A stretch of 64,000 bases of DNA from Streptomyces sp. GESEQ-4 (GTDB lineage Bacteria; Actinomycetota; Actinomycetes; Streptomycetales; Streptomycetaceae), in the NCBI RefSeq assembly GCF_017948455.1, contig NZ_JAFFSU010000002.1, positions 434,001-498,000 on the forward strand. The letters are read 5' to 3'. Within the stretch, counting starts at the first letter, position 1. The number at the start of each line of letters is the position of its first letter. The notes below the pieces were generated by a model, which was given only the letters and a program-made list of their open reading frames with translations, ran no database searches and had not been told where the DNA came from. The position numbers were made by a program, and so were the translations under genes. Of the stretch, positions 1 to 8,767 are shown piece after piece.

Positions 1-852
1 CTCACGGAACTCGGTGTCGAAGGCGTCGGCGAACCGGCCCACCCAGTCCGTGAGGACCTCCGTGCTGTGCTGTCCCGCGCCGCGCACACCGACCGCGGCC
101 GGGTCGGGCAGCCGGACGAGCCCTTCCTCGCCGACCGCCTCGCACTGGATGTCGTATCCGTACTGGCAGTTGACGAAGACCTCCAGGTCGATACGGACGC
201 CCTTGGCGGTCTCGAAGAGCATGATCTGCGGGTCCCTCAGGTGCGCGAACCGTTTGCTCGTGGCGCGCGGGGTGACCACCTGCGTGGAGACGATCTCGTC
301 GTCGAGCAGCCAGCGCAGCACGTCCACCTCGTGCACCGCCGTGTCCAGGGCGGCCATGGAGGAGACGTACGACTCCGGGACGGTCGGGTTGCGGTGGGCG
401 CAGTGCACGATCAGCGGCTCACCGATCCGGCCGGCGTCGATGACCTGCTTCATCTGCCGGTATCCGGCGTCGTAGCGGCGCATGAAGCCGACCTGGACCA
501 GGCGGCGGCCATGTGCCGTCTCCGCCTCGATGATCTTCAGACAGTCCTCGGCGGTCGTCGCGAGGGGCTTCTCGCAGAACACCGGCTTCCCCGCGGCTAT
601 CGCGTTCAGCACATGCTCGGCGTGGCTCGGCCCCCAGGACGTCACGAGAACGGCGTCCACGTCGGCGTCGGCGACTACGGAAGCCCCGTCGGGCAGCACA
701 CGAGCACCGACCGGCGCCGCTGCCTCCGCGGCGCGGGCGGCGTCGATATCGGTGACCGCGGTGACACGGGCGCCGGCGACGGTGTCGGTGAGCCGCCGGA
801 TGTGCTCCTTGCCGATCCAGCCGGCGCCGACGACTCCTACACGTACATTCAT
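1..852 (-). CDS. iolG: Inositol 2-dehydrogenase, 3' end outside the window
   Basis: This is a Gfo/Idh/MocA oxidoreductase that should oxidise myo-inositol to 2-keto-myo-inositol with NAD+ in the cytoplasm. The 284 visible residues open with a Rossmann glycine motif (GVVGAGWIG). They continue with the family EKP motif ([12 protein letters not shown]) and the segment [14 protein letters not shown], and carry the catalytic Asp/His pair in DTAVHEVD. The stretches [22 protein letters not shown] and the late LTDWVGRF closely resemble Bacillus IolG as I know it. The start at 852 has AGGAA seven bases upstream. The C-terminus lies beyond base 1; family length is about 340. It is the last visible gene of the minus-strand inositol operon and is separated from the transporter by a palindromic repeat. 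The family call is firm. The exact substrate (myo-inositol or an isomer) is inferred from motif similarity and neighbours. Confidence 0.88.
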   Translation of the reverse strand, partial: MNVRVGVVGAGWIGKEHIRRLTDTVAGARVTAVTDIDAARAAEAAAPVGARVLPDGASVVADADVDAVLVTSWGPSHAEHVLNAIAAGKPVFCEKPLATTAEDCLKIIEAETAHGRRLVQVGFMRRYDAGYRQMKQVIDAGRIGEPLIVHCAHRNPTVPESYVSSMAALDTAVHEVDVLRWLLDDEIVSTQVVTPRATSKRFAHLRDPQIMLFETAKGVRIDLEVFVNCQYGYDIQCEAVGEEGLVRLPDPAAVGVRGAGQHSTEVLTDWVGRFADAFDTEFRE

Positions 853-892
853 GGACGTTTCCTAACTAAGCGGTCTCGGCAAGTCGGGTGCG

Positions 893-990
893 GAACGCGC
901 CCCGCAGGGGCGCGGGGCTGTGTCAATTCGCGTGGGCGCGACCAGCCCCCACCGGCCCGCGGCGAAAAAACCGCATATCCAGCGGAGCGC
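893..990 (-). repeat. Palindromic intergenic element, copy R1
   Basis: First of eight copies of a roughly 100-bp element. It contains a GC-rich hairpin (GCCCCGC/GCGGGGC type, near 899-918), the core GGGCGCGACCAGCCCCCACC and the terminal block AGCGGAGCGC. The terminal block ends at base 990, directly against the stop codon of the sugar porter at 991-993. It lies between two genes of the presumed inositol operon, so it may act as a transcript terminator, attenuator or 3'-end stabiliser for the upstream transporter message. Confidence 0.75.
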
Positions 991-2415
991 CTACGCGTAG
1001 CGCGCCCGGAGTTCGGCTTCGAGGGTTTCCAGTGAGCGGCCCTTGGTCTCGGGGACGTAGAGCTTCACGAAGATGAGCGAGAAGATTCCCGCCACCACGA
1101 AGAGGAAGAAGGTGTTGGAGATCCCGATCCCGGAGACCAGGGACGGGAAGACCAGACCGATCGCGAAGTTGGTCAGCCACAGCACCACGGCCGCGACGCC
1201 CATCCCGAAGCCACGCATCCGCATCGGGAAGATCTCCGACAGCATCAGCCAGGTCACCGGCGAGATCGCGCCCTGCTGGAAGGCGAGGAAGGTGACCGTC
1301 ATGGCGAGCACGGCATACGCCCGTCCGTCACCGGAGGGCAGCACCAGGGAGAACACGCCGATCAGCAACAGGGCCGCGGTGGTGCCGATCTGACCGGTCA
1401 TCAGCATCGGGCGGCGGTTCACCCGGCTCAGCAGCCAGATGCCGACGAAGGTGGCCAGCACCGAGATCACGCCGTTGGCGATGTTCGCGGTCAGCGCGCT
1501 GTCGGCGGCGAAGCCGGCGTCGGTGAGGATCTGAGTGCCGTAGTACATGATCGTGTTGACGCCGGTGATCTGCTGCACGATCGCGATGCCGAAGCCGACG
1601 AACATCAGCTTGCGGATCCACGGGGTGGCCTTCATGTCCTGCCAGCCGCCGAGCTTCTCCTGCTCCTCCTTGACCGCGAGCGCGGACACCTCGGCCAGTT
1701 CGGCCTCCGCCCGCTGCTGCGACCGCACCTGCTTGAGTACTTCGAGGGCCTCGCCGAAGCGCGTCTTGGAGGCGAGCCACCGCGGGCTCTCCGGCATGAC
1801 CAGCATGCCGAACCACAGCACCACGGCCGGGATCGTGGCGATCACCAGCATCCAGCGCCAGACACCGCCGGACTCGCCGCCCACCCGGGCGATGATCGCG
1901 TTCGAGGTGAACGCCAGCAACTGGCCGCTGACGATCATGAGTTCGTTCCGCGTCACCAGCGCGCCGCGCCGCTCGGCGGGGGAGATCTCCGCGAGATACA
2001 CGGGCACGGTCACCGAGGCGCCGCCGACCGCGAGACCCAGCACGAACCGGGCCACGACCATGACCGCGGTGGTGGGCGCGAGCGTGCAGCCGAGCGCACC
2101 GACGAAGAACAGCACCGCGAGAACGAGGATCGTACGGCGCCGTCCCCGCGCGTCCGACAGCCGTCCGCCGGCCACCGCGCCCAGGGCCGCGCCCAGCAGC
2201 AGCGAACTGGTGACCATGCCCTCGGTGACCGCGGTCAGACCCAGGTCGTCCGTCATGTACGGCAGCGCGCCGTTGATGACGCCGGTGTCGTAACCGAAGA
2301 GCAGTCCGCCGAAGGTGGCGATGATCGTGATGAGCCGCAGCCTGCGGGAGACGGCCGGCGGAGGGTCGTCCGCCGGCGTGACGGCTGCTGTGATCGCGTC
2401 GTTCCTGACGTCCAT
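991..2415 (-). CDS. MFS sugar porter, probable myo-inositol transporter
   Basis: A 474-residue inner-membrane sugar:proton symporter of the major facilitator superfamily. The usual twelve helices are apparent. Sugar-porter signatures are all present: LLFGYDTGVINGALPYM in helix 1, GRLSDARGRRR in the 2-3 loop, PAERRG after helix 4, PESPRWL at the end of helix 6, and PETKGRSLE at the C-terminus. The start at 2415 has the purine run AAGGGGGG nine bases upstream. It lies 12 bp after the isomerase/dehydratase gene and upstream of the IolG-like dehydrogenase, which points to myo-inositol uptake (IolT-like). The substrate is inferred from context because the porter motifs alone do not separate inositol from hexoses. 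Confidence 0.88.
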   Translation of the reverse strand: MDVRNDAITAAVTPADDPPPAVSRRLRLITIIATFGGLLFGYDTGVINGALPYMTDDLGLTAVTEGMVTSSLLLGAALGAVAGGRLSDARGRRRTILVLAVLFFVGALGCTLAPTTAVMVVARFVLGLAVGGASVTVPVYLAEISPAERRGALVTRNELMIVSGQLLAFTSNAIIARVGGESGGVWRWMLVIATIPAVVLWFGMLVMPESPRWLASKTRFGEALEVLKQVRSQQRAEAELAEVSALAVKEEQEKLGGWQDMKATPWIRKLMFVGFGIAIVQQITGVNTIMYYGTQILTDAGFAADSALTANIANGVISVLATFVGIWLLSRVNRRPMLMTGQIGTTAALLLIGVFSLVLPSGDGRAYAVLAMTVTFLAFQQGAISPVTWLMLSEIFPMRMRGFGMGVAAVVLWLTNFAIGLVFPSLVSGIGISNTFFLFVVAGIFSLIFVKLYVPETKGRSLETLEAELRARYA

Positions 2416-2427
2416 GGCAGCCCCCCC

Positions 2428-3378
2428 TTACCGGTCGACGGTCGGACGTCGCGTACCGGACAGGCCGCACCCGGACAGATGCTCACGCGTGCGCACCGCG
2501 ATGGGCAGCGGCACCTCGGGAGCGCACGGGTACAGGTCCTGCTCGACGATCACGAACAACTCCGCGTCGAGCTGCGCCAGTTCGGCCACGACATCGGCGG
2601 GCTTGGGCACACCGGCGGGCGGCGACACGCACACCCCGCGCTTGACGGCCTCACCGAAGGAGAGGTTCTCGGCGGCGACCTGGGCGAGGATCTCCGGGTC
2701 CATCTGCTTGATGTGCACGTAGCCGACGCGCTCGCCGAACCGGCGGATCAGGTCGAGGTTGTCGCCGCCGCCGTAGGCGACGTGCCCGGTGTCCAGGCAC
2801 AGATTGGTGTAGCGGGAGTCCGACTCGTTCAGCAGCCGTTCGATCTCCGGCTGCGTCTGGATGTGGCTGTCGGCGTGCGGATGGACGACGAGCCGTACGT
2901 CGTACTCGTCGAGCAGCAGCTTCCCGAGCCGGTCGGCGGCCTTGCCGAACCCGGCCCACTGTTGGGCGGTCAGCTCGGGCGGCTCCGTGAACGCGCCGGT
3001 CTTCTCGTCCCGGTACATCGGCGGGATGAGGACCAGGTGGTGGGCGCCCGCGGCGGCGGTCAGCGTCGCGACCTGGCGGACGTGCGCGAGCATCTCGTCC
3101 CAGACCTCGGGCCGGTGCAGCGCGCCGAAGGCGGTGCCGCCGGAGACCTGTAGTCCGCGGGCGTCGAGTTCGTCCTTCAGCCGCTGGGGATCGGTGGGGA
3201 GGTAGCCGTACGGGCCGAGTTCGAGCCACTGGTAGCCGGCCGCGGCCAGCTCGTCGAGGAAGCGGGTGTACGACACCTGGTGCTCGTCCTCGGGGAACCA
3301 GACGCCCCAGGAGTCGGGGGCGGAGCCCAGGCAGAGGTTGCCTGCGGTGGTGCGGAGCGGCGATGGCGCCGTTGCCAT
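2428..3378 (-). CDS. Sugar phosphate isomerase/epimerase family TIM barrel (IolE/IolI-like)
   Basis: A 316-residue AP-endonuclease-2-type TIM barrel, probably acting on 2-keto-myo-inositol as dehydratase or isomerase. It opens with the characteristic GSAPDSWGVWF. Metal ligands of the family can be placed: Glu in WLELGPYGYL, His in VVHPHADSH, Asp/His in CLDTGHVAYGG and Glu in VIVEQDLYP. An ATG 24 bases upstream also opens the frame but has no ribosome site. The chosen start has AAAGG at good spacing. It is the first gene of the minus-strand operon, with the transporter 12 bp downstream and the LacI regulator divergent. IolE and IolI functions cannot be told apart from sequence alone. The last dozen residues look like non-conserved extension. 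Confidence 0.8.
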   Translation of the reverse strand: MATAPSPLRTTAGNLCLGSAPDSWGVWFPEDEHQVSYTRFLDELAAAGYQWLELGPYGYLPTDPQRLKDELDARGLQVSGGTAFGALHRPEVWDEMLAHVRQVATLTAAAGAHHLVLIPPMYRDEKTGAFTEPPELTAQQWAGFGKAADRLGKLLLDEYDVRLVVHPHADSHIQTQPEIERLLNESDSRYTNLCLDTGHVAYGGGDNLDLIRRFGERVGYVHIKQMDPEILAQVAAENLSFGEAVKRGVCVSPPAGVPKPADVVAELAQLDAELFVIVEQDLYPCAPEVPLPIAVRTREHLSGCGLSGTRRPTVDR

Positions 3379-3417
3379 GGCGGTGCCTTTCGATGGGGGC
3401 ATCGAGATGTTCTGTCG

Positions 3418-3475
3418 CGCGCTACTAGCGCGCTCTAGTGCGAGTACGATGACCCCTGTCCAAATGTCATGTCAA
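3418..3475 (-). promoter_or_regulatory. Inositol operon promoter with LacI-type operator
   Basis: On the minus strand TTGACA (3475-3470) is followed 18 bases later by CATCGT (3451-3446), a plausible -35/-10 pair. Just downstream, where transcription would begin, is the 16-bp inverted repeat ACTAGCGCGCTCTAGT (3424-3439). An overlapping second inverted repeat, GCGCGCT-ACT-AGCGCGC, spans 3417-3433. This is a typical position for repression by the divergently encoded LacI protein. The promoter hexamers are tentative; the inverted repeats are exact. Confidence 0.5.
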
Positions 3476-3540
3476 TAGTTTGTTGCCGGGGGATTTCGCG
3501 GCAGACCGTAAGGTGGCCGCGTCGAAGGGTGGGTGCACAG

Positions 3541-4572
3541 GTGGATGCAGCGGGCAAGCAGCGGCCTACGATGGCGGACGTCGCCAAGAAGGCGGGTGTC
3601 TCCCGGGCGCTGGTCTCCATCGTGTTCCGCAACCAGCCGGGGGCGAGCGAGGAGACGCGGCAGCGGGTGCTGCGGGTCGCCGACGAGATCGGCTACCGGC
3701 CCGACTCCGCGGCCCGGCTGCTGGCGCGCGGACGCAGCCGCACGCTCGGCGTGATGTTCACCGTGCACCAGACCTTCCACACGGACCTCATCGAGGGCAT
3801 CTACCCGGAGGCCGAACGGCTCGGCTACGACGTGCTGCTCTCCGCGGCCTCCGAGGGCCGTAGCGAGGCGAAGGCGATCGAGGCGCTGCTCGCCCACCGC
3901 TGCGAGGCACTGATCGTGCTCGGCTCCGACGCCGAGGCCGCCTACCTCAACGAACTCGGACAGCGCGCGGTGACCGTCTCGGTCAGCCGGCGCGTCCCCC
4001 ATGCCCGCGTGGACTTCGTGCACTCGGCCGAGGGCAAGGGCGTACAGCAGGCCATGGAGCACCTCTTCGAACTGGGGCACCGCCGCATCGTGCACATCGA
4101 CGGCGGCCGCGGTCCCGGCTCGGCCGAGCGGCGGCGGGCCTACCGGGCGGCGATGCGGCGCCACGGGCTGGAGTCCGAGGCGAGGGTGATCCCCGGGCAC
4201 CACACGGAACAGTCGGGCATCGAGGCGGGCCGGCTGCTGCTGGCGGAACGGGACCGCGGCCTTCCGCTGCCGACGGCGGTCCTCGCGGGCAACGACCGTT
4301 GCGCGCTCGGGCTGTTGATGCCGCTGACCCGGGCCGGCGTCGAGGTCCCGCGCGATCTGTCCGTCGTCGGGTACGACGACAGCCACCTCTCCCATCTGAT
4401 GCCGGTCGGCCTGACCACCGTCCGCCAGGACGCGATGCTCATGGCGGAGCACGCGGTGCGGTTCGCGGTGGAGCGGCTGGAGAAGCCCGGACTCGAGCCG
4501 CGGGAAGCGGTGTTGGACTGCAAGCTGGTGGTACGGGGGACCAGCGGGCCGGTACCGGAGGAGCGGGGCTGA
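3541..4572 (+). CDS. LacI-family regulator of the inositol locus
   Basis: A 343-residue DNA-binding repressor. The N-terminal HTH and hinge are clear (TMADVAKKAGVSRALVSIVF, about residues 10-30, followed by RPDSAARLLARGRSRTLGV). A periplasmic-binding-protein-like effector domain follows, including GHRRIVHIDGG and DLSVVGYDDSHLSHL. The GTG at 3541 is chosen because GAAGGGTGGG precedes it; an in-frame start at 3469 would add 24 residues without a clear site. It is transcribed away from the inositol operon across a shared control region holding a 16-bp inverted repeat, so it probably represses that operon and is relieved by an inositol-derived sugar. The ligand is inference. Confidence 0.85.
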   Translation: MDAAGKQRPTMADVAKKAGVSRALVSIVFRNQPGASEETRQRVLRVADEIGYRPDSAARLLARGRSRTLGVMFTVHQTFHTDLIEGIYPEAERLGYDVLLSAASEGRSEAKAIEALLAHRCEALIVLGSDAEAAYLNELGQRAVTVSVSRRVPHARVDFVHSAEGKGVQQAMEHLFELGHRRIVHIDGGRGPGSAERRRAYRAAMRRHGLESEARVIPGHHTEQSGIEAGRLLLAERDRGLPLPTAVLAGNDRCALGLLMPLTRAGVEVPRDLSVVGYDDSHLSHLMPVGLTTVRQDAMLMAEHAVRFAVERLEKPGLEPREAVLDCKLVVRGTSGPVPEERG

Positions 4573-4582
4573 GCCACCGCAT

Positions 4583-4614
4583 CCGGCCGGCATCGCCACC
4601 GCGATGCCGGCCGG
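4583..4614. terminator. Bidirectional terminator hairpin
   Basis: A perfect 14-bp inverted repeat (CCGGCCGGCATCGC and its complement) with a 4-base loop (CACC) sits between the convergent LacI and arginine deiminase genes, 10 bases after the LacI stop. There is no T-run, as is usual in Streptomyces terminators. Confidence 0.8.
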
Positions 4615-4632
4615 TCACCTGCTTCAGTTGCT

Positions 4633-6588
4633 TCAGTGCGAGCCGCCCTGCCCCCACCAGGCGGCCGAGGCATCCCGCAGGGTGTTGGTGCCGCAGTGCA
4701 CCTCACCCATGCCGAGGTGGTACGTGTACCAGTCGTCGAGGTACGACACCTTCATGCCCACGCGCCGATAGGCCGCGGTGACCGCCTCCGTGAAGATGTC
4801 CTTGCCGCCGATCACCGGCCCCCACTGCTTGGGCGCCAGATAACGGTCGCGGGCGAGCAGCACGCCATTGACCGCGCCGGGGACATAGGCGCTCGTCATG
4901 ACGGTCTCCGCAGCCGCCGCGGCGTTCGGCTCCTCGGCGAGCCACTTCTGCTGACCGTGCTTCCTGGCCGCGTCGGCGAGAGCACTGTCGCCGCCCACAC
5001 GGGTCAGGCGGGGCATGGGAGTGTCGCCTCCGTCGCCTCCGTTGGCCGACACCGCCACGTCGCGCGTGTACAGGGCGGGGACGCGGACGATCTCGGCGTC
5101 GGTGACTCCGGTCTCGCGCTTGAGGATCTCCAGGTTGGCCGCTATGCGCTGTGCCGCCATCGTGTTGTCGGCCACCAAATGGCGGGAGGTCAGGGCCTGC
5201 TCGATGGTCTCCCTCGGCGCGGGCCCGTACTCGGAAGGCGGGACCGAGAACATCTTCGTCCGGCCGTGCCCGGCCTGCCGGGCGTCGCGCAGCAGCTTGA
5301 GCCCGGCCTCGGGGTCCGCCACGCCGATCCGCCAGCCGCGCGGAGTGTCGGCGGGCAGGAACTGCACGAACTCGTCGACATGGCCGACGCCCAGCCAGGA
5401 GGTGTCGAGCAGCAGCGGGTCCTGGAGACCCTGGGACTTCAGCATGGTGCGCATCGCCTGGGACGGCCGGATCCCGCTGTCCTTGCGCTCGCCCATGATG
5501 ATCCGCCCGGCCGGGAACGAGCGCCCATCGTGTGCGTACGGCGGGATGGTCTCCAGGTTGCCCATCGAATTGAGCGACCAGTCGCGCTGTGGGGACCGCT
5601 CGGTGACCTGGACGACGCCGATGTCCCGGCCGCGGATCTTCTCGAACAGTTCCCGGCCCGACTCACGGTCCGGCTGTGCCGAGCGCAGCATCACGCGCAT
5701 GACCTGGCGCTGCCCGTCGGGTCCGGTCATCGCGACGTACGCGGGCTCCACGAAGTCCTGCGCCCAGATGTCGCCGTACTTGTCGAAGGTGACCAGGGGC
5801 TTGGTGACACCGGCGCGCCGAGCCTGCTTCGCCAGACCCACGACGAACCGCGTGAACAGCCGTTCCCCCTCCAGCTTGGTGACCATCAACTGCTGGGTCT
5901 GCTGCACATGGTGGTGGGTGAGCAGGGGAGCCACGCGCAGGGTGACCTCGTCGGAGGTGGTGGCGCCCGCGGAGGTCACGGTCAGGCGGATGACCGTACG
6001 GCCGTCCCACTGCGCGCTGTCGCGGATGATGTCGGTGGCCTCGACGCCGAATTCCACGCCGGAGCGCAGCTCGGCAGCGGTCAGCCGGGTGTCGGGCGTG
6101 ACCAGGACCCAGTTCCCGGACCGCTTGAGGAAGACGTGGGTGTGCTGGGCACCCGTGGTGACCTTGACGCCGCCCGTGGCGTCACCCGCCAGCCCCGGCA
6201 AGGGCGTTGAGTGGACCCGGGCCAGATCGGCGGCGTCCGCCGCGCCGTTGACCTTGGTGTCGGAGGCGTCCTTGCAGGCGGCCAGCTTGGCGTCGGGCAA
6301 CCGGCTGCCGCCGGGGCCGGTGACCGGGCAGCGCTTGGTGTCGTCGTCGAGGTTGGGCAGGGTGACGGCACCCCGGCCGACGGTCCAACTGTCCTCGCCG
6401 GCCGTGTCGGTGTCGCCGGTGAGATCGACCCGGCCGTCACGGTCGACGTCCGCGCGGAGATCGGCCGTCGCGGCCGGCTCCGCGGCGACGGCGGGGGAGA
6501 GCTGCGTGGCCAGCACGGACCCCGTGGCCGCGAGGGCGAGGAACACGGATCCCGCGGGGTGGGTGCGTAGACGCGTACGTGCGCGCAC
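4633..6588 (-). CDS. Secreted protein-arginine deiminase
   Basis: A 651-residue exported enzyme predicted to convert peptidyl-arginine to citrulline. It begins with a Sec-type signal peptide (RARTRLRTH, a hydrophobic core, then AVAAEPAA). Next comes an Asp-rich segment DVDRDGRVDL resembling a calcium-binding loop and a beta-rich region. The C-terminal half is the deiminase fold, carrying the active-site blocks QDFVEPAY, GNLETIPP, GVGHVDEF and the catalytic cysteine block GEVHCGTNTLR near the end. GTG 6588 is preferred because GAGAAGGG precedes it and it gives a clean signal peptide; ATG 6627 would add 13 residues. It faces the LacI gene across a terminator and seems monocistronic. The family is best known from vertebrates, where it needs calcium, so secreted bacterial forms are of interest. 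Confidence 0.88.
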   Translation of the reverse strand: MRARTRLRTHPAGSVFLALAATGSVLATQLSPAVAAEPAATADLRADVDRDGRVDLTGDTDTAGEDSWTVGRGAVTLPNLDDDTKRCPVTGPGGSRLPDAKLAACKDASDTKVNGAADAADLARVHSTPLPGLAGDATGGVKVTTGAQHTHVFLKRSGNWVLVTPDTRLTAAELRSGVEFGVEATDIIRDSAQWDGRTVIRLTVTSAGATTSDEVTLRVAPLLTHHHVQQTQQLMVTKLEGERLFTRFVVGLAKQARRAGVTKPLVTFDKYGDIWAQDFVEPAYVAMTGPDGQRQVMRVMLRSAQPDRESGRELFEKIRGRDIGVVQVTERSPQRDWSLNSMGNLETIPPYAHDGRSFPAGRIIMGERKDSGIRPSQAMRTMLKSQGLQDPLLLDTSWLGVGHVDEFVQFLPADTPRGWRIGVADPEAGLKLLRDARQAGHGRTKMFSVPPSEYGPAPRETIEQALTSRHLVADNTMAAQRIAANLEILKRETGVTDAEIVRVPALYTRDVAVSANGGDGGDTPMPRLTRVGGDSALADAARKHGQQKWLAEEPNAAAAAETVMTSAYVPGAVNGVLLARDRYLAPKQWGPVIGGKDIFTEAVTAAYRRVGMKVSYLDDWYTYHLGMGEVHCGTNTLRDASAAWWGQGGSH

Positions 6589-6711
6589 GGCGAATCCCTT
6601 CTCGGTGGGGGGTGTTTCGCCGTGCAAGAGGGGAAATGAGGGCTGTGCGTTGGCTGTGCGGCGAAGAGTTCACCGCACGCTGGGGCCGCACCAGGCGGCC
6701 CCAGCGGCGCC

Positions 6712-6810
6712 CCGAAGGGGCGCGGGGCTGTGTCGATATGCGGCTCCGCCGCGTGGGCGCGACCAGCCACAACGGACCCGCAGTCGAACGCGGCACCTCC
6801 CGCGGAGCGC
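6712..6810 (-). repeat. Palindromic intergenic element, copy R2
   Basis: A full-length copy. It has the hairpin GCGCCCCGAAGGGGCGC (6711-6727), then CTGTGTCGATATGCGGCTCC, the core GGGCGCGACCAGCC and the terminal CGCGGAGCGC. The terminal block ends at 6810, directly against the stop codon of the beta-helix gene (6811-6813). Confidence 0.8.
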
Positions 6811-8016
6811 TCAGCAGATGTTCTGGCTGCTGTTGACCAACGTGTTGTTGCGGAACGTGGTGTTCGTGCCACAAGGGCTTTCCCTGATCGCCGAGTTGGT
6901 CACCCGGAGATTCTGGATGGTGATGTCGGAGTTGTTGGGGAACTCCGAGCGGGCCGCGAGCCGGATCTCGCCGCCGCCGGTGACGCTGCCGCTCTGCGCG
7001 GCGATGTTCACGTTGGTGCAGTTCTCGACCAGGATCGAGTTGTTGCCGGTGTTGGAGATGTTCACCCGGTCGATGACCGCGCCGCCGCTCTCGGAGACGC
7101 AGAACACGCCGCGCCCACCGCCGCGCGCGATCACCTCGCCCACGCGGATGTTGGTGGGGTACGAACTGCCCACCCGGCCATTGCGGTTGGCCATGCGGAA
7201 CGCCGCGTAGCCGGTGCCGGTGCCCGCGCCGTCCGCGTCGACCTTGGTGACGGTGGCGTTGATGGTCTGGTTGAGCAGCAGCCCGGACTCGCCCACGTTG
7301 CGCGCGGTGACCGTGCCGACGGTGAGGCCGTCGACGCCGTACGTCTCCACGGCGTGGCTGCTCGCGCCGGAGACGTACACGTTGTCGATCCTCACGTTCC
7401 GCGTCCACTGGCTGGTGTCGCCGCGGTTGTCGATGCGGACGCCGAGACCGCGCGACAGGCGCATGTCGAGCTGGCCGAGCATGACGTTCTGGACGTTGCG
7501 CATGAAGACGCCGTACAGCGGGCTGCCCGTGAGGGTGAGGTGCTGGACCTCGATGTCGCGGGCGCCGCGGGCGTACACCGCGGCCTGGTCGCCGGAGCCC
7601 GATCCGGTGACGTTGATCGTGCCGCAGACGTCGAGCACGGTGTAGCTCGGCAGGGAGACCCGGGATCCGGCGCTGATGGAGCCCGAGCCGCGGACGACGA
7701 CCCGTTCCTTCGAAGTGCGGCCGGCCGTCAGGCTGCCCACCGCGGCCTGCATGGCGGCGCGCATGTCGCCGCCGGTGTACACGACACTGCTGCCGCGCCG
7801 GGCGGTCCAGGTGCTGCCGCTGAGTACCGCCTCCGCCTGGTACGAGCCCTCACCGCACGCCGCCGCCACCTGCGGCGGAGTGGCCGCGTGCGCGGGTTCG
7901 GTGAGCAGGGCCGCTCCGGTGAGCAGGGCGGTGGCGCATGCGGCGGCGGCAACGGCGCGTCCTCTGGGGGCCGTTGCGGGAGTGTCGGCGAGGTGTTGTG
8001 CGGCTCTGCGTCCCAT
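6811..8016 (-). CDS. Secreted right-handed parallel beta-helix protein
   Basis: A 401-residue exported protein. The start at 8016 has GGAGAAG upstream and gives a signal peptide ending in AHAA; the open frame reaches back to 8193 but the extra 59 codons are Arg/Pro-rich and implausible. The mature part is a ladder of short beta-strand repeats rich in Asn, Val and Ile (DIEVQHLTL, NVMLGQLDM, NVRIDNVYV and similar), the layout of pectate lyase or polygalacturonase beta-helices. Four late cysteines could form disulfides. I cannot assign a catalytic triad, so pectin lyase, hydrolase or a binding role are all possible. Its upstream region shares a 14-base operator-like word with the pectate lyase operon at 63 kb, which supports a plant cell-wall role. 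Confidence 0.75.
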   Translation of the reverse strand: MGRRAAQHLADTPATAPRGRAVAAAACATALLTGAALLTEPAHAATPPQVAAACGEGSYQAEAVLSGSTWTARRGSSVVYTGGDMRAAMQAAVGSLTAGRTSKERVVVRGSGSISAGSRVSLPSYTVLDVCGTINVTGSGSGDQAAVYARGARDIEVQHLTLTGSPLYGVFMRNVQNVMLGQLDMRLSRGLGVRIDNRGDTSQWTRNVRIDNVYVSGASSHAVETYGVDGLTVGTVTARNVGESGLLLNQTINATVTKVDADGAGTGTGYAAFRMANRNGRVGSSYPTNIRVGEVIARGGGRGVFCVSESGGAVIDRVNISNTGNNSILVENCTNVNIAAQSGSVTGGGEIRLAARSEFPNNSDITIQNLRVTNSAIRESPCGTNTTFRNNTLVNSSQNIC

Positions 8017-8098
8017 CTCGTCTTCTCCAAGTGATCCGGTTGTGGGGTGTGCGGGGGGTTGGATCCCTCGCCGGTGCCGTCGTCGAATCCGGTTCGAC

Positions 8099-8110
8099 TG
8101 AATCGATTCA
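8099..8110. promoter_or_regulatory. Palindromic operator candidate TGAATCGATTCA
   Basis: A perfect 12-bp palindrome with the central CG typical of LacI-family operators, 83 bp upstream of the beta-helix gene start. No cognate regulator is adjacent. The rest of the 306-bp gap up to the CBS gene holds the second operator-like word at 8190 and no convincing gene. Confidence 0.35.
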
Positions 8111-8189
8111 CGATCGGGGTGTGCGTGACCTGGAGAGTCGTGGCTCCGTCGTGGCTCCCAGGGGTCCCGCGGCGAGCGGCGAGGCCGTA

Positions 8190-8203
8190 GCAAGCGTTTT
8201 CTA
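8190..8203. promoter_or_regulatory. Operator-like word shared with the pectate lyase operon
   Basis: GCAAGCGTTTTCTA lies 174 bp upstream of the beta-helix gene. It matches GCAAGCGCTTTCTA at 63266-63279 upstream of the pectate lyase operon in 13 of 14 bases. It is flanked here by GTAG/CTAC, giving a partial palindrome. The word resembles LacI/CcpA-type sites. Confidence 0.45.
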
Positions 8204-8322
8204 CGAGCGGTCGGTGAGTGTGCCCCCGCCGGTTGCGGTCGTCAAGGGGCGAGGACGGGTTTGCCGCCGCGCGTACGGGCTACGCGGGCGGCGTGCCCTG
8301 CTCCGTGGATCCGGGAGGTCCG

Positions 8323-8748
8323 ATGACCTGGCAGATACGTGATGTGATGTCGCCCGGCGCGGCAGCCGTCGAGCCGATGACGACCGTCGCGCGGGCGGCC
8401 CGGCTGATGCGCGAGCAGAACGTCGGCGATGTGCTGGTGGCGTACGACTGTGATCTGTTCGGTGTGCTCACCGACCGCGACATCGTGGTCCGGACCCTCG
8501 CCGAGGGCCGCGACCCCGACACCACCACCGTCGGATCGGTGTGCACGCGCCCGCCCGTGGTGACCCTGACCCCCGACGACACCACCGACCGGGCGGCCGA
8601 GCTGATGCGCCGCCACGCCGTCCGCAGGCTGCCGGTCGTCGAACGGGGTGGCTGCCCGGTCGGCGTCGTCAGCCTCGGCGACCTGGCCACGGTCGACGAC
8701 CCGGGTTCCGCGCTGGCCGACATCAGCAGGGCGCATCCCACCCGCTGA
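8323..8748 (+). CDS. CBS-domain pair protein (first of tandem paralogues)
   Basis: A 141-residue cytoplasmic protein made of two CBS motifs (VMSPGAAAVEPMTTVARAARLM and VCTRPPVVTLTPDDTTDRAAELM, each followed by a VGDVLV/RRLPVV strand). Such pairs bind adenosine ligands such as AMP or ATP and act as energy or redox sensors. The start at 8323 has GGGAGG six bases upstream. A close paralogue follows 19 bp downstream, so the two are probably one transcript arisen by duplication. No effector domain is attached. It may form part of the stress or dormancy gene set suggested by the Usp protein at 15.5 kb, but that link is inference. Confidence 0.85.
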   Translation: MTWQIRDVMSPGAAAVEPMTTVARAARLMREQNVGDVLVAYDCDLFGVLTDRDIVVRTLAEGRDPDTTTVGSVCTRPPVVTLTPDDTTDRAAELMRRHAVRRLPVVERGGCPVGVVSLGDLATVDDPGSALADISRAHPTR

Positions 8749-8767
8749 CGCAAGTAGGGAGCGTGCC

